In this document: positions 27,026-36,096 of the stretch, one piece after another
Layout of the letters: every line of letters starts with the position of its first letter
Position numbering within the stretch: position 1 is the first letter of the stretch
The notes under the pieces: generated by a model
Database searches by the model: none
The model's input: the letters and a program-made list of their open reading frames with translations, nothing else
Told to the model about the DNA's origin: nothing
Assembly (NCBI RefSeq): GCF_024462775.1
Contig: NZ_JANGCE010000004.1
Span: forward strand, 1 to 64,000
Direction of reading: 5' to 3'
Origin: Butyricicoccus faecihominis
GTDB taxonomy: Bacteria; Bacillota; Clostridia; Oscillospirales; Butyricicoccaceae
Length of the DNA: 64,000 nt
Made by a program: the position numbers and the translations under genes

Positions 27026-29114
27026 AACGCGCCTGACCGCCATGGCGCTCGCCCTGATCCTGCTGTTCACCAGTGCGGCCACCGCCGCGCCGCCGACGGT
27101 GGAGACCGACGAGGTCGTATATGTTAACCTTGACTATTACGGCGTGCCGCACGACACGCGCATCGTCAAGGGCGTCAGCCTGAACGGACAGGATACTTTT
27201 ACCGATTACGGCAATTATGCCGATGTCTACAACATGACCTCGCACGACCAGCCGGAGCTGGCGGACGGTTCGGTGACTTGGAACCTGAACAGCGACGAGC
27301 GCCAGCGTTTTTACTATGAATGCATCCCGAACGAGACCGAGACCATGCAAATGCCGTGGGATTTCGACGTATCCTACAAGCTGAACGGCGTGCCCACCAC
27401 GGCGGAAAAGTGCGCCGGGGCGGACGGTCTGGTGGAGATCACTCTGCACGCGCTGCCGAACGACGCGGCCAGCGAATACTACAAAAACAATATGATGCTG
27501 ATCGCCGCGACCGGTATCGACACCTCCAAGGCCCTTTCGATTGACGCGCCCGGCGCGCAGATTCAATCGGTCGGCACGTACAAGATCGTCTTCTTCATGG
27601 GCCTGCCCGGCGAAGAAAACACCTTTACCGTGCGCATCGGTTCAAACAGCTTTGAAAGCATGGGTCTGATCCTGTTCATGGCGCCCGCCACGCTTTCCTC
27701 GCTGAATCTGCTTTCCGATATGCGCGATATCAAGGACCGCATCGGCGATTCTGGCGACAGCCTGTATCAGGGCTTATCCGACATGCTCAAGACCATGCAG
27801 TCGATGCAGGGCGGACTGAACACCATGAGTCAGGGCATCGCGGGCATCAACGAGGTGCGCCGCCAGCTAATCGATTCGCGCGGCACGCTCGACCCGGAGG
27901 CCGATGAAGCCCTCGCCGCGCTGGACGCGCTCGCGGGGCAGTCCGATTCCCTGATCCCGGAGCTGAACTCGATGCAAACCACGCTTACCTCGCTCAACGC
28001 GACGGTAAACAGCATGCTTGGCACGCTTTCCGATTCTAACCCCACGGTATCCGGCTATCAAAAGCTGTTGCAGGACCTGTATAAGACGCTCGGCAATCTG
28101 GACGATATGCTGGAAGAGTTACGGGAGAAAAAGGAAGCGAACGACTGGCTTTACATCAATGATTTACAGGAATCGATCAGCGGTCTGGAAAAAGATCTGA
28201 CCACGCTGCAAGGCGATATGAAGACCATGCGCGAGCGGCTGGACAGCCTCGCCGGCCGGCTTGTCGCCCTGCGCGGCCAAATCGACGACGCGCCGCTCGG
28301 CGACGAGCTGCGCGGCCTGCTGGATGTTTTTCTCGGAAGCGCGGAAGACCTGACCGATTCGCTCATGGGTACGCTGAAGACACTGTCCGACGCGACCGGC
28401 AGGCTCAGTTCTTTGATGGGCACGTCGGATTCGATGCTGGACACTCTGGATGATATGAACGACATTCTGACCGATTACGACGGTATCTCCGGCGATCTGA
28501 TTGGCGAAGGACAGGATTTCACCCGTCTGGCCGAAAGCTCGCTGGAAATGGTCGGCAAGCTGCTGGCCGATATCCCCGCGCTGTCCGTTTCGCTGGAACA
28601 GCTCACCTCGGACGCGAACGCAATGGCGGATAAAGGCTCCAATATGATGGTATCCCTCACCAAAACGCTCGCTTCCGCGACCAAGTTGATGCAATCCGCG
28701 CAGGACACGCTGCGCTCGGTGCGGGATAAGTCGGACGCAAGCATGCAGACCTCAATCGACGGCCTGCTCGACGTATTGGAGCGCGCGGCCGGTTCCAGCT
28801 CTTCCAGCAGCCTGCAATCCGCAACCGATTCCATCCACAACGCGATCGACGAGGGCAAAAAGGATCTGGAAGAGGACACCAACGTTCTCAACATCGACGC
28901 CGAGGCCGATCTGCAATCGGTCACCTCGTCGGAAAATCCCTCTCCCGCCAGCCTGCAATTCATTTTGCGCACCGATGAAATATCGGTGGATGAACTGGAA
29001 GACGACGCGCAAAACGAACCCGAAACCGCAGACGAAGGCGTGTTCGCCCGCATCGCCAACATCTTCAAAAAGCTCTTCTCCGCCATTGCGGGCGTATTCA
29101 CATCGGAGGAGTAA
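27012..29114 (+). CDS. Secreted helical-repeat protein paired with the MMPL exporter
   Basis: A 700-residue protein I cannot assign to a named family. It has a signal peptide (MKRNKTRLTAMALALILLFTSAATAA) and a beta-rich N-terminal domain to about residue 220. About 240-620 is a long predominantly helical region rich in Leu, Asp, Ser and Met at heptad-like spacing, so a coiled coil is likely. The C-terminal tail is acidic and ends in a short amphipathic or hydrophobic segment (VFARIANIFKKLFSAIAGVF). The start overlaps the MMPL gene, so the two are translated together. A periplasmic-adaptor-like or wall-spanning partner role for the exporter is inference from this coupling and the coiled-coil look. 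Confidence 0.75.
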   Translation: MKRNKTRLTAMALALILLFTSAATAAPPTVETDEVVYVNLDYYGVPHDTRIVKGVSLNGQDTFTDYGNYADVYNMTSHDQPELADGSVTWNLNSDERQRFYYECIPNETETMQMPWDFDVSYKLNGVPTTAEKCAGADGLVEITLHALPNDAASEYYKNNMMLIAATGIDTSKALSIDAPGAQIQSVGTYKIVFFMGLPGEENTFTVRIGSNSFESMGLILFMAPATLSSLNLLSDMRDIKDRIGDSGDSLYQGLSDMLKTMQSMQGGLNTMSQGIAGINEVRRQLIDSRGTLDPEADEALAALDALAGQSDSLIPELNSMQTTLTSLNATVNSMLGTLSDSNPTVSGYQKLLQDLYKTLGNLDDMLEELREKKEANDWLYINDLQESISGLEKDLTTLQGDMKTMRERLDSLAGRLVALRGQIDDAPLGDELRGLLDVFLGSAEDLTDSLMGTLKTLSDATGRLSSLMGTSDSMLDTLDDMNDILTDYDGISGDLIGEGQDFTRLAESSLEMVGKLLADIPALSVSLEQLTSDANAMADKGSNMMVSLTKTLASATKLMQSAQDTLRSVRDKSDASMQTSIDGLLDVLERAAGSSSSSSLQSATDSIHNAIDEGKKDLEEDTNVLNIDAEADLQSVTSSENPSPASLQFILRTDEISVDELEDDAQNEPETADEGVFARIANIFKKLFSAIAGVFTSEE

Positions 29115-29126
29115 GAAAATCAAACA

Positions 29127-29161
29127 AATAAAAACGCCGCATGATAGCGGCGTTTTTATTT
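29127..29161. terminator. Bidirectional terminator
   Basis: A 14-bp stem AAATAAAAACGCCGC / GCGGCGTTTTTATTT around a 6-base loop, with A-run and T-run on either side. It ends the MMPL operon on the plus strand and the broken XRE gene on the minus strand. Confidence 0.88.
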
Positions 29162-29172
29162 GTTTCATCCCT

Positions 29173-29385
29173 TTATATCATCTTTTCGCTTTCTTTAAGC
29201 GTAAAGATCCCATCATCATCACAGTCTAACGCTGCCGCGATCTCGCGCAGCTCTTTTTCGGAAAAATTGTCACACGCCAGCTTATTGCTCAGGTTGTTTC
29301 AGTTTGTCCCAATCCTTGTGGCAAGCTCCTTGATCGTCATATCCCGCTCCAGCAGCACCGTTCTGATTTTCTTTGCCATTCCCAT
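29173..29385 (-). pseudogene. XRE-family HTH regulator interrupted by an in-frame TGA
   Basis: Too short and broken for a simple ORF search. From an ATG at 29385 with GGAGG nine bases upstream the frame reads MGMAKKIRTVLLERDMTIKE and on to GTN, then TGA at 29299-29301, then NNLSNKLACDNFSEKELREI and the rest, to a TAA at 29173. The two halves together make a complete 70-residue helix-turn-helix protein. Intact members of this small XRE family that I recall have a Ser or Gln at the stop position (GTSQxNL-type turn). The promoter, ribosome binding site and rest of the frame are intact, so the inactivation is recent, or the stop is a sequencing error. Confidence 0.8.
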
Positions 29386-29416
29386 TTGTGTAATCCTCCA
29401 TCTATATGTCACAAAT

Positions 29417-29445
29417 TGTATACCAAAATAGCGATTCTTCAACAA
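29417..29445 (-). promoter_or_regulatory. Promoter of the broken XRE gene
   Basis: On the minus strand: TTGTTG (29440-29445), 17-base spacer, TATACA (29417-29422), about 30 bases before the ATG. Confidence 0.6.
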
Positions 29446-29559
29446 ATTTTGTTATTTATATATAAAAGCGGGTTTCACCATATGACATCCTCTCGTATTC
29501 AACTGTAAAATATTATATCGCACAAAATAGCTATAGTTAATATTATTGATAACTACTCT

Positions 29560-29588
29560 TCGACAAACGTAAAAATTATCGGTATAGT
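29560..29588 (+). promoter_or_regulatory. Promoter of the intact XRE gene
   Basis: TCGACA (29560-29565), 17-base spacer, TATAGT (29583-29588), 60 bases before the ATG. Confidence 0.6.
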
Positions 29589-29648
29589 AAAACAAAAAGA
29601 TAAGTTGTAGGAATGAATAAACAATAGAACTAAAAAGAGGGGTTAAAC

Positions 29649-29966
29649 ATGAAGCTTTTGATGGGGCAACGCTTGAAAAAAGCACGAATCAGCCGTGGAC
29701 TGACCGGCGAACAATTAGCGGAATTATGTCACATCAATGCGACTTATCTTCGCCAAATCGAAGCAGAGCGAAAGACGCCCAGTCTGCCGGTATTTATCAG
29801 CTTATGCGACGAACTTAAAGTATCGCCAACCTACTTACTTACCGAAGTGCTGATAGAAAACGAACTAAGCAATTTTGGCGTACTTTCGGATCTATGGCAG
29901 AGCGCAACGCCTATTCAAATTCAAATTGTGACCGCTATGGTGCGCAGTGCATTGGAGCAACTGTAG
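29649..29966 (+). CDS. XRE-family helix-turn-helix regulator
   Basis: A 105-residue DNA-binding protein. Residues 5-62 are a lambda-repressor-like helix-turn-helix (RLKKARISRGLTGEQLAELC, then TYLRQIEAERKTPSLPVFISLCDELKVSPTYLL). The remaining 40 residues are helical and may dimerise. AAAAGAGGGG precedes the ATG. It is a short, AT-rich gene next to another, broken XRE gene and to intergenic repeats, which suggests a remnant of mobile or accessory DNA. Its targets are unknown. Confidence 0.85.
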   Translation: MKLLMGQRLKKARISRGLTGEQLAELCHINATYLRQIEAERKTPSLPVFISLCDELKVSPTYLLTEVLIENELSNFGVLSDLWQSATPIQIQIVTAMVRSALEQL

Positions 29967-30432
29967 TTTGGCATACCAAGAATCGGCGGAGCGGGGGCAC
30001 TCCGCCCTACAAGCGGGTTACGCTTGGCTGTCGTAGGGCGGCGTGACTCACGCCGCCGCACGCGGCTACTGCCGCGCATTTCATTGTGAGCGCAGCGAAC
30101 CACCAATCAAGCGGAGCGCCGGCAAATGTGGGCGCGCAAAGCAGGCCGGTCCGGCCGAGCGGAGGCACCTGTCCACCGAATCCCTAGGCACCCGATACAG
30201 CGCCACAAAACGTCATACAGGTACAAAGGGGCGGCGCGCGCCGCCCCAAACGGCATAAGGGAAAAGCGTGGAAGTCAAGAGGGAGGGGAAAACCGTTTAG
30301 GTTGTCCCCTCCCTTTTGCCCCCGCGGTGGGCGCCGTAACGTTCCCCCGCGGCTACCGCCGCGCATGAAATTGTGAGCGCAGCGAGCCACCAATACAAAA
30401 AGGACGCGCCAAAGCGCATCCTTTTCATTTCA
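29967..30432. repeat. Composite intergenic repeat cassette
   Basis: 466 bases without a gene. It contains a 47-base direct repeat (30061-30107 and 30348-30394; 42 of 47 bases identical by eye), each starting CGCGGCTAC and ending CCACCAAT, and copy 2 (30241-30341) of the repeat also found at 23871-23968. Inverted repeats are frequent, for example GGGCGGCGTGAC near CACGCCGCC and the stem 30281-30314. It looks like accumulated non-autonomous repeat DNA. Confidence 0.7.
30241..30341. repeat. Dispersed intergenic repeat, copy 2
   Basis: Aligns with 23871-23968 from CGCCCC to the CCCGCGG block. The central hairpin is kept as structure (GGGAGGGG paired with CCCCTCCC near 30282-30314), although many bases differ, so the stem seems to be what is conserved. 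Confidence 0.68.
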
Positions 30433-32220
30433 TCAGTTGGCCGCTTCGATCGCGTCCACCTGCGTTAAATATTTTTGCTGGTAGTATTTCAGCTTGTCCG
30501 CAAACTGGCGGGTCTTCTTGTACTCCTCCTTGGCGTACTGGTGCGTATCGAATTCGGACGCGCCCTCGCCGAGCTGGATGGTATAGATCGCGATGTTGGA
30601 GCAGTGATCGCTGATCTTCTCCAAATCGTGTACGATATCGAGGAAATGGATGCCGGTCTGCATCGTGCAGTCGCCCGCGCCAAGCCGCTCAATATGGCGG
30701 CTCTTGAGGCGCTCCTTGAGCGTATCGACAACCTCTTCGACCGGCTCGACCGTACGGGCTACGGAGACCGAACGGGTCACATAGCCCTCTACCGTCAAAT
30801 CGAGCGCTTCGCCCACTGCCTGACACATGACGTGCAGCTCCTGCGAAGCGGAATCAGAAAAGCTGAGTTCGCTTTGGCGGAACGCTTCCATGCGGTCGAA
30901 AATATTCTGCGCATAGTCGCCGATCTTTTCAAAATCAGAAAGCGAATGCATCATCTCCGCCGACTGGCGGCGCTGATCCACCGAACGGATGTTATGAACA
31001 TTCAGCAGATACTTGCCGATCTCGACTTCGGCACGGTCCAAAAACGCCTCGTGCTCGCGGAAGGTCTCATCATCCGGCTGCTCGTTGCCAAACAGCGGAT
31101 CGGTCGCAAGGCGGAAGTTGCGCTTGGCCGCGTCGCCCATTTCGGCGATGCAGCGCTGCGCCTGCTCCAGCGCCAGCGACGGCGTGGTCAGGAAGCGAGG
31201 CTCCAGCTTGGAGAGCGGGTCCTCCTTCTGCTCGCCCGTGGGCACGCTCCACTCCGCCAGACGAACCAAAAACCCGGTAAAGGGCAGGAACACCAACGTA
31301 CAGGCCACGTTGAACAGCGTGTGGAAGTTTGCAATGCCGCCCTTATCGATCGCCGTGTCCCAGAAGGAGAAGCCGATCGCGGCGTTTAGCCCGTATATCG
31401 CGGTTAAAAACACGATGGAACCGATTAGGTTGAAGTAAAAGTGCACCATCGCCGTGCGGCGCGCGTTTTTCGAGCCGCCGAGCGAGGACAGAAACGCGGT
31501 AATACAGGTACCGATATTCTGGCCCAGAATGATCGGCACGGCGGCGGCATAGGTAATGACGCCCGTGGTGGACAGCGCCTGCAAAATACCGACCGACGCG
31601 GAGGAGGACTGGATGATCGCGGTAACGCCCGCGCCGACCAGCACGCCCAGAATCGGGTTGGAAATCGCGGCGAACAACTGCGAGAACTGCGGCAGGTCGG
31701 CCAGCGGCGCGACCGATTTTTCCATAATCGACATACCGATAAACAGAATACCGAAGCCGGAGAAAATATCCGCAATATCGCGCGTGCGGCGTTTCTTCGC
31801 CAGCATCATCACGATAACGCCGACCAAGACGATCACATACGCGAGGTTGGCCGGCTTTAGCATTTGCATAAACAGGTTGCCGCTCAACCCGCCGCCCGAA
31901 TCGAGCCGCAGGATCTGCGCGGTGATGGTGGTGCCGATATTGGCGCCGAGAATGACGCCGACCGACTGCCGCAGTGTCATAATGCCGGCGTTAACAAAAC
32001 CGACCACCATAACGGTCGTCGCCGAGGACGACTGAATGACCATGGTGACGACCATGCCCATCAGCAAGGCTTTGCCGACGTTGCTGGTCATTTTTTCAAG
32101 CGTTTTTTCCAATTTGGCGCCCGCGGCGCGTTCGAGGCCCTTCCCCATTGTCGTCATGCCGTAGATAAACAGCGCCAAACCGCCTACCAACTGCACGAGC
32201 GAGAGCACATTGAACTCCAT
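30433..32220 (-). CDS. Na/Pi cotransporter family protein with PhoU-like domain
   Basis: A 595-residue NptA-type protein. The membrane half (1-310) has the duplicated Na/Pi motif: GANIGTTITAQ and QSSSATTVMVVGFVNAG in the first repeat, GQNIGTCITAFL and QSSSASVGILQALS in the second. The C-terminal half (about 345-595) is a helical PhoU-like domain (HSLSDFEKIGDYAQNIFDRME). It imports or exports phosphate with sodium, and the PhoU-like part probably gates it. The ATG at 32220 has GGAGG six bases upstream. It stands alone between the repeat cassette and the divergent C26 gene. Confidence 0.92.
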   Translation of the reverse strand: MEFNVLSLVQLVGGLALFIYGMTTMGKGLERAAGAKLEKTLEKMTSNVGKALLMGMVVTMVIQSSSATTVMVVGFVNAGIMTLRQSVGVILGANIGTTITAQILRLDSGGGLSGNLFMQMLKPANLAYVIVLVGVIVMMLAKKRRTRDIADIFSGFGILFIGMSIMEKSVAPLADLPQFSQLFAAISNPILGVLVGAGVTAIIQSSSASVGILQALSTTGVITYAAAVPIILGQNIGTCITAFLSSLGGSKNARRTAMVHFYFNLIGSIVFLTAIYGLNAAIGFSFWDTAIDKGGIANFHTLFNVACTLVFLPFTGFLVRLAEWSVPTGEQKEDPLSKLEPRFLTTPSLALEQAQRCIAEMGDAAKRNFRLATDPLFGNEQPDDETFREHEAFLDRAEVEIGKYLLNVHNIRSVDQRRQSAEMMHSLSDFEKIGDYAQNIFDRMEAFRQSELSFSDSASQELHVMCQAVGEALDLTVEGYVTRSVSVARTVEPVEEVVDTLKERLKSRHIERLGAGDCTMQTGIHFLDIVHDLEKISDHCSNIAIYTIQLGEGASEFDTHQYAKEEYKKTRQFADKLKYYQQKYLTQVDAIEAAN

Positions 32221-32334
32221 GCGCTTCCTCCGTTTCACACATTCCTTACACGTTTCTTACCATTTCTCCATACGTTATAAGTATACAGTACTACGCAAAC
32301 CCAGTCAACGGGTAAACGTGGAAGGAGGAAAAAC

Positions 32335-33000
32335 ATGGCGAAATGCCCACTGATCTTAGTATCCACCGGCCGCGGGATGGGAGAATTGTCAGTTTTTCGC
32401 CGTCAAAGTGAGCTTTACGGCGATTCTGTCGACCGCGCGGGCGGCGCGGCGGTGCTTGCGAGCGGCGGCAGCGCGCACATTTTGGCCGCACGGATGGACG
32501 GCCTGCTGCTCGCGGGCGGCGGCGATCTGCACCCAGCCCTATACGGCGAAGCGCGCAATAGCGACCGGCTTTCCATCGACACCACGCGCGACGCGGAAGA
32601 GCTGGCGCTTTTCGAGGCCTTTTATGCCTGCGGCAAGCCCATCTTCGGCATCTGTCGCGGCATACAAGCCATCAACGTTTTTTTAGGCGGCACGCTGCAC
32701 CAGCATATCGAGGATCACGGCGAGGGCTGTCATCCCGTATGCTGCACAGCCCTTCTCGGCGCGCGTATCGGCGCGGCGCCCATGGTGAACAGCTACCACC
32801 ACCAAGCCTGCGCGCGCATCGCGCCGGGGCTGACGGTTGCCGCCCGCGCGTCGGACGGCACAGTGGAGGCTCTGGTGGGCGGCAGCGCGCCCTTGCTCGG
32901 CGTACAGTGGCACCCGGAGCGCATGGCGCCGCCCCTTTGCGAGGACGTCAAAGGGGCCGACCATCTGCCGCTGTTTACCTGGTTGATCGAGCGCTGCTGA
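32335..33000 (+). CDS. Class I glutamine amidotransferase-like (peptidase C26, PuuD-type)
   Basis: A 221-residue gamma-glutamyl-gamma-aminobutyrate-hydrolase-type enzyme. The nucleophile elbow GICRG places Cys107, and the catalytic His lies in QWHPE near residue 196. A GLLLAGGGDLHPALYGE stretch is diagnostic of the PuuD branch. Such enzymes cut gamma-glutamyl amides, as in putrescine breakdown. No other putrescine genes are near, so the substrate is open. It is slightly shorter than PuuD (about 250). A GGAGG precedes the ATG. Confidence 0.87.
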   Translation: MAKCPLILVSTGRGMGELSVFRRQSELYGDSVDRAGGAAVLASGGSAHILAARMDGLLLAGGGDLHPALYGEARNSDRLSIDTTRDAEELALFEAFYACGKPIFGICRGIQAINVFLGGTLHQHIEDHGEGCHPVCCTALLGARIGAAPMVNSYHHQACARIAPGLTVAARASDGTVEALVGGSAPLLGVQWHPERMAPPLCEDVKGADHLPLFTWLIERC

Positions 33001-33017
33001 CACACCTTCCAAAAAAG

Positions 33018-33050
33018 GACCCGCGCGGCTGACGGAACGCCGCGCGGGTC
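33018..33050 (-). terminator. Terminator of the dgt-dnaG-rpoD unit
   Basis: A perfect 12-bp stem (33018-33029 with 33039-33050). On the minus strand it is followed by CCTTTTTTGG, a proper T-run, so it ends transcription coming from rpoD. Confidence 0.75.
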
Positions 33051-33051
33051 T

Positions 33052-33084
33052 CAGACTGTCAAAAAATTATTTTTTGACAGTCTG
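33052..33084. repeat. Solo copy of the S5 hairpin (terminator-like)
   Basis: A 15-bp stem CAGACTGTCAAAAAA / TTTTTTGACAGTCTG with a 3-base loop. The same CAGACTGTCAAAA...TTTTGACAGTCTG hairpin is the last unit of both structured elements at 53.3 and 61.2 kb. Here it stands alone, between the rpoD terminator and another hairpin (33085-33112, GCGGC-x-TGCTCC with GGAGCA-x-GCCGC). Confidence 0.8.
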
Positions 33085-33131
33085 GCGGCCTGCTCCCAAC
33101 GGAGCAAGCCGCTTTACCATAATTGTATCGT

Positions 33132-34295
33132 TTAGTTTAAAAAATCCTTTAGCTTCTTGCTTCTGGACGGATGGCGTAGCTTGCGCAGCGCCTTGGCTTC
33201 GATCTGGCGGATGCGTTCGCGGGTGACGTTGAATTCCTTGCCCACCTCTTCCAGCGTGCGGGTGTGGCCGTCCTCGATGCCGAAGCGCAGACGCAGCACC
33301 TTTTCCTCACGCGGGGTCAGCGTTTTGAGCACCTCGACCAGCTGCTCCTTGAGCAGCATAAAGGATGCGGCCTCCGCCGGTTCGGGCGCGTCGTCGTCCG
33401 GGATAAAATCGCCCAGATGGGAATCCTCTTCCTCGCCGATCGGCGTTTCAAGCGAAACCGGCTCCTGCGCGATCTTCAAAATATCGCGCACGCGGTCCAC
33501 CGGCATCGACATTTCCTTGGCGATCTCCTCCGGGCTGGGGTCGTGTCCCAGCTCCTGCAGCAGCTGGCGGGAAACGCGGATGACCTTATTGATCGTTTCC
33601 ACCATGTGCACCGGAATGCGGATGGTACGCGCCTGATCCGCGATCGCGCGGGTGATGGCCTGACGGATCCACCACGTCGCATAGGTGGAGAACTTAAAGC
33701 CCTTGGTGCTGTCGAACTTTTCGACCGCCTTAATCAGGCCCAGATTGCCTTCTTGGATCAGGTCGAGAAACAGCATGCCGCGGCCCACATAACGCTTGGC
33801 AATGGAAACGACCAGACGAAGGTTTGCCTCGGCCAGACGCTTTTTGGCCTGCTCGCCGGGATAGCCGCCGGCGGCCATTTTTTCCGCCAGCGCGATCTCT
33901 TCCTCCGGCGAGAGCAGATCGACCTTGCCGATCTCCTTCAAATACATACGCACCGGGTCGTCGATCGCAAAGGTCTCGGCCATGGCGGAGGTGTCAACCA
34001 GCTCCTCCTCGGGGACCTCTTCCACTTCCTCGGGCTCGAACACCTCGTCGTCGTCATTACCAAGCGCCTTTTCCAAAACGCCCTCGGCTTCGATCTCGAT
34101 GCCCATGCCTTCCATGGTTTCGTACAGCTTATCGATGTCCTCGCTCTCCAGCTCCAGCTGGGAGAGCGCGTCGGCGATCTCCTTGAGCGTCAGCTTGCCG
34201 TTTTTCTTGCCCAGCGCGAGCAGATCGGTCAAAACCTTCTGCTGCTGCTCCATATCCGGCGCGCCGCCCTTTGCGTTCGTATTGCTCATCGTCAT
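33132..34295 (-). CDS. rpoD: RNA polymerase primary sigma factor (sigma-A)
   Basis: A 387-residue housekeeping sigma factor. Region 1.2 reads [19 protein letters not shown]. Region 2 includes [20 protein letters not shown] and the -10 reading helix [19 protein letters not shown]. Region 3 follows. Region 4.2 ([20 protein letters not shown]) reads the -35 box. The acidic stretch at about 75-110 belongs to the variable region 1.1. It overlaps the end of dnaG by four bases (ATGA), the usual macromolecular-synthesis arrangement, with GGAGG nine bases before the start. Confidence 0.97.
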   Translation of the reverse strand: MTMSNTNAKGGAPDMEQQQKVLTDLLALGKKNGKLTLKEIADALSQLELESEDIDKLYETMEGMGIEIEAEGVLEKALGNDDDEVFEPEEVEEVPEEELVDTSAMAETFAIDDPVRMYLKEIGKVDLLSPEEEIALAEKMAAGGYPGEQAKKRLAEANLRLVVSIAKRYVGRGMLFLDLIQEGNLGLIKAVEKFDSTKGFKFSTYATWWIRQAITRAIADQARTIRIPVHMVETINKVIRVSRQLLQELGHDPSPEEIAKEMSMPVDRVRDILKIAQEPVSLETPIGEEEDSHLGDFIPDDDAPEPAEAASFMLLKEQLVEVLKTLTPREEKVLRLRFGIEDGHTRTLEEVGKEFNVTRERIRQIEAKALRKLRHPSRSKKLKDFLN

Positions 34296-36058
34296 ATCGT
34301 TTGTCCTCCAGCGTTTTGTTTTTTCATGCGTCCAAAGGTCAGCAGCGGATCCTCGCCCTGCTCGGCGGTCGTGCCGTCCTTGACACGCTGCAGCCTGATG
34401 GTATTTATGTATTCTAATAGCGCTTTTTGTTGCTCCGCGGCGGGAACGCCTTCGTTCAGCACACGGGTCAGGTGGCTCATTTCCCCCGGCTCCAGATAGC
34501 CTTCAAAGGCCACGACGTCCACCATGTGCCCTTCGGCGTCCAGTTCCAGTGCGCGCTCGTATATCTTACGCAGCACCGGCGCGGAGAACCACGCGGCGGG
34601 CAAATCTTTTTTCAGCCCCGCCACCAGCTTTTGATCGGAAAAGATCAGGCGCAGCACGCCCTCCTCCGCCTTGGCCGATTTAATATCCGGATAGGTGAGG
34701 GAGCGGTCCTTGGGCTGCGCCATGCCCACGGGCGAGCGGATCTCGCGCCGCTCGGCGGTTTTCCGTTTTTTCAGGCGAATGCCAAGCTCGCGCTTGACTT
34801 CGACCAGCATGGCTTCCGGCGTGACGCCCGCCATGCGCGCCGCCTTGCCCGCGTACACCTCGCGCTCGACTCCGCTGTCGATACCCGCGAGCATACGCGC
34901 CGCGTCCTTCAGGAACAGCACGCGCGCCTCGTCGTCCTCCAAATCGTACTTGGAGGCGATCTGCTCCAGCCGGTAAGCGTTGTGGTTTTCACTCCGCTCG
35001 ATCAAAGCGCGGAACGCATCCGGCCCTTTTTCGCGCAGAAACTCGTCCGGGTCCTTTGCGCCCGGTATTTTCAGCACCTTGACCTGCAAATCGCAGCGCC
35101 CCAGAATATCGATCGCGCGCTGGGCGGCGGCCTGCCCGGCCCCGTCCGCGTCGTAGGAGATCACGATCTCACTCGTATGCCGCGCCATCATGCGGGCCTG
35201 ATCCTCGGTCAGCGAGGTGCCGAGCGAGGCGACCGCCGAATCGAACCCCGCCTGATGCAGGGCAATGACGTCCATATACCCTTCCGCCAATATAAAGTAA
35301 CCGTTTCGCGTGGTTTTAGCCAAATTCAGCGCAAAAAGGTTGCGGCTCTTGTGAAAAATCGGCGTTTCGGGTGAATTCAGGTACTTTGGTTTGGAATCAT
35401 CCATCACGCGGCCGCCGAAGGCGATCACATTGCCGCGCACATCGATGATGGGAAACATCACGCGGCCCCGGAACCGGTCGTACACGCGCCCCTTTTCGGA
35501 TTTGCTTAAAAGCCCGGCGTCCAGCATTTCCTCCCGCGTGTAGCCCTTGGCCTTCATCGCGTCCAAAAGCGCGGAAAAGTTGTCCGGCGCATAACCCAGA
35601 CCAAAACGGTTCATCGTACGCCGGTGCAGGCCGCGGTTGAAAAAATATTGCTGCACCGCCCGGTTTTCGGGCTGCCAAAGCGTATCGTAAAAAAAGCGCG
35701 CGGCGTCCTTGCACAAGGCATACAGCCGGTCGCGGCGGCGGGCCGCCTGCCGGTCGGCCTCGCCCTGCGTGGGCACCTCCATACCGGCCTTTCCTGCCAA
35801 AAAGCGTACGGCGTCCGGGAATTCCAGCCCCTCCGCCTTCATCACAAAGGTGATTACGCTGCCGCCCGCCCCGCAGCCAAAGCAGTGAAAGATCTGCTTA
35901 TCCGGTGCAACGGAAAACGACGCCGTTTTTTCATTGTGAAACGGACACAAGCCAAAATAGTTTGCTCCGCTCTTTTTCAGCTGTACATACTGAGAGACGA
36001 TATCGACGATATCGTTTCGCGCGGCCAGCTCGTCCAAAAACACACGGTCGAACGGCAC
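34292..36058 (-). CDS. dnaG: DNA primase
   Basis: A 588-residue primase that lays RNA primers at the replication fork. The N-terminal CHC2 zinc finger has C38, H41, C59 and C62 ([18 protein letters not shown]). The catalytic TOPRIM core follows ([16 protein letters not shown] with the metal Glu, then [13 protein letters not shown] with paired Asp). The C-terminal 150 residues are the helicase-binding domain for DnaB. It is coupled to rpoD by a four-base overlap and follows dgt by 38 bases. Confidence 0.97.
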   Translation of the reverse strand: MPFDRVFLDELAARNDIVDIVSQYVQLKKSGANYFGLCPFHNEKTASFSVAPDKQIFHCFGCGAGGSVITFVMKAEGLEFPDAVRFLAGKAGMEVPTQGEADRQAARRRDRLYALCKDAARFFYDTLWQPENRAVQQYFFNRGLHRRTMNRFGLGYAPDNFSALLDAMKAKGYTREEMLDAGLLSKSEKGRVYDRFRGRVMFPIIDVRGNVIAFGGRVMDDSKPKYLNSPETPIFHKSRNLFALNLAKTTRNGYFILAEGYMDVIALHQAGFDSAVASLGTSLTEDQARMMARHTSEIVISYDADGAGQAAAQRAIDILGRCDLQVKVLKIPGAKDPDEFLREKGPDAFRALIERSENHNAYRLEQIASKYDLEDDEARVLFLKDAARMLAGIDSGVEREVYAGKAARMAGVTPEAMLVEVKRELGIRLKKRKTAERREIRSPVGMAQPKDRSLTYPDIKSAKAEEGVLRLIFSDQKLVAGLKKDLPAAWFSAPVLRKIYERALELDAEGHMVDVVAFEGYLEPGEMSHLTRVLNEGVPAAEQQKALLEYINTIRLQRVKDGTTAEQGEDPLLTFGRMKKQNAGGQTI

Positions 36059-36096
36059 TTCCCGTCACCTCTTTTCTCTATAGCATACCCATTTCG

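Noticed and set aside
29299-29301. TGA in the XRE gene as a selenocysteine or programmed read-through site
   Set aside because: No SECIS-like hairpin right after the TGA is evident, and the position in homologues is an ordinary turn residue. Mutation or sequence error is simpler.
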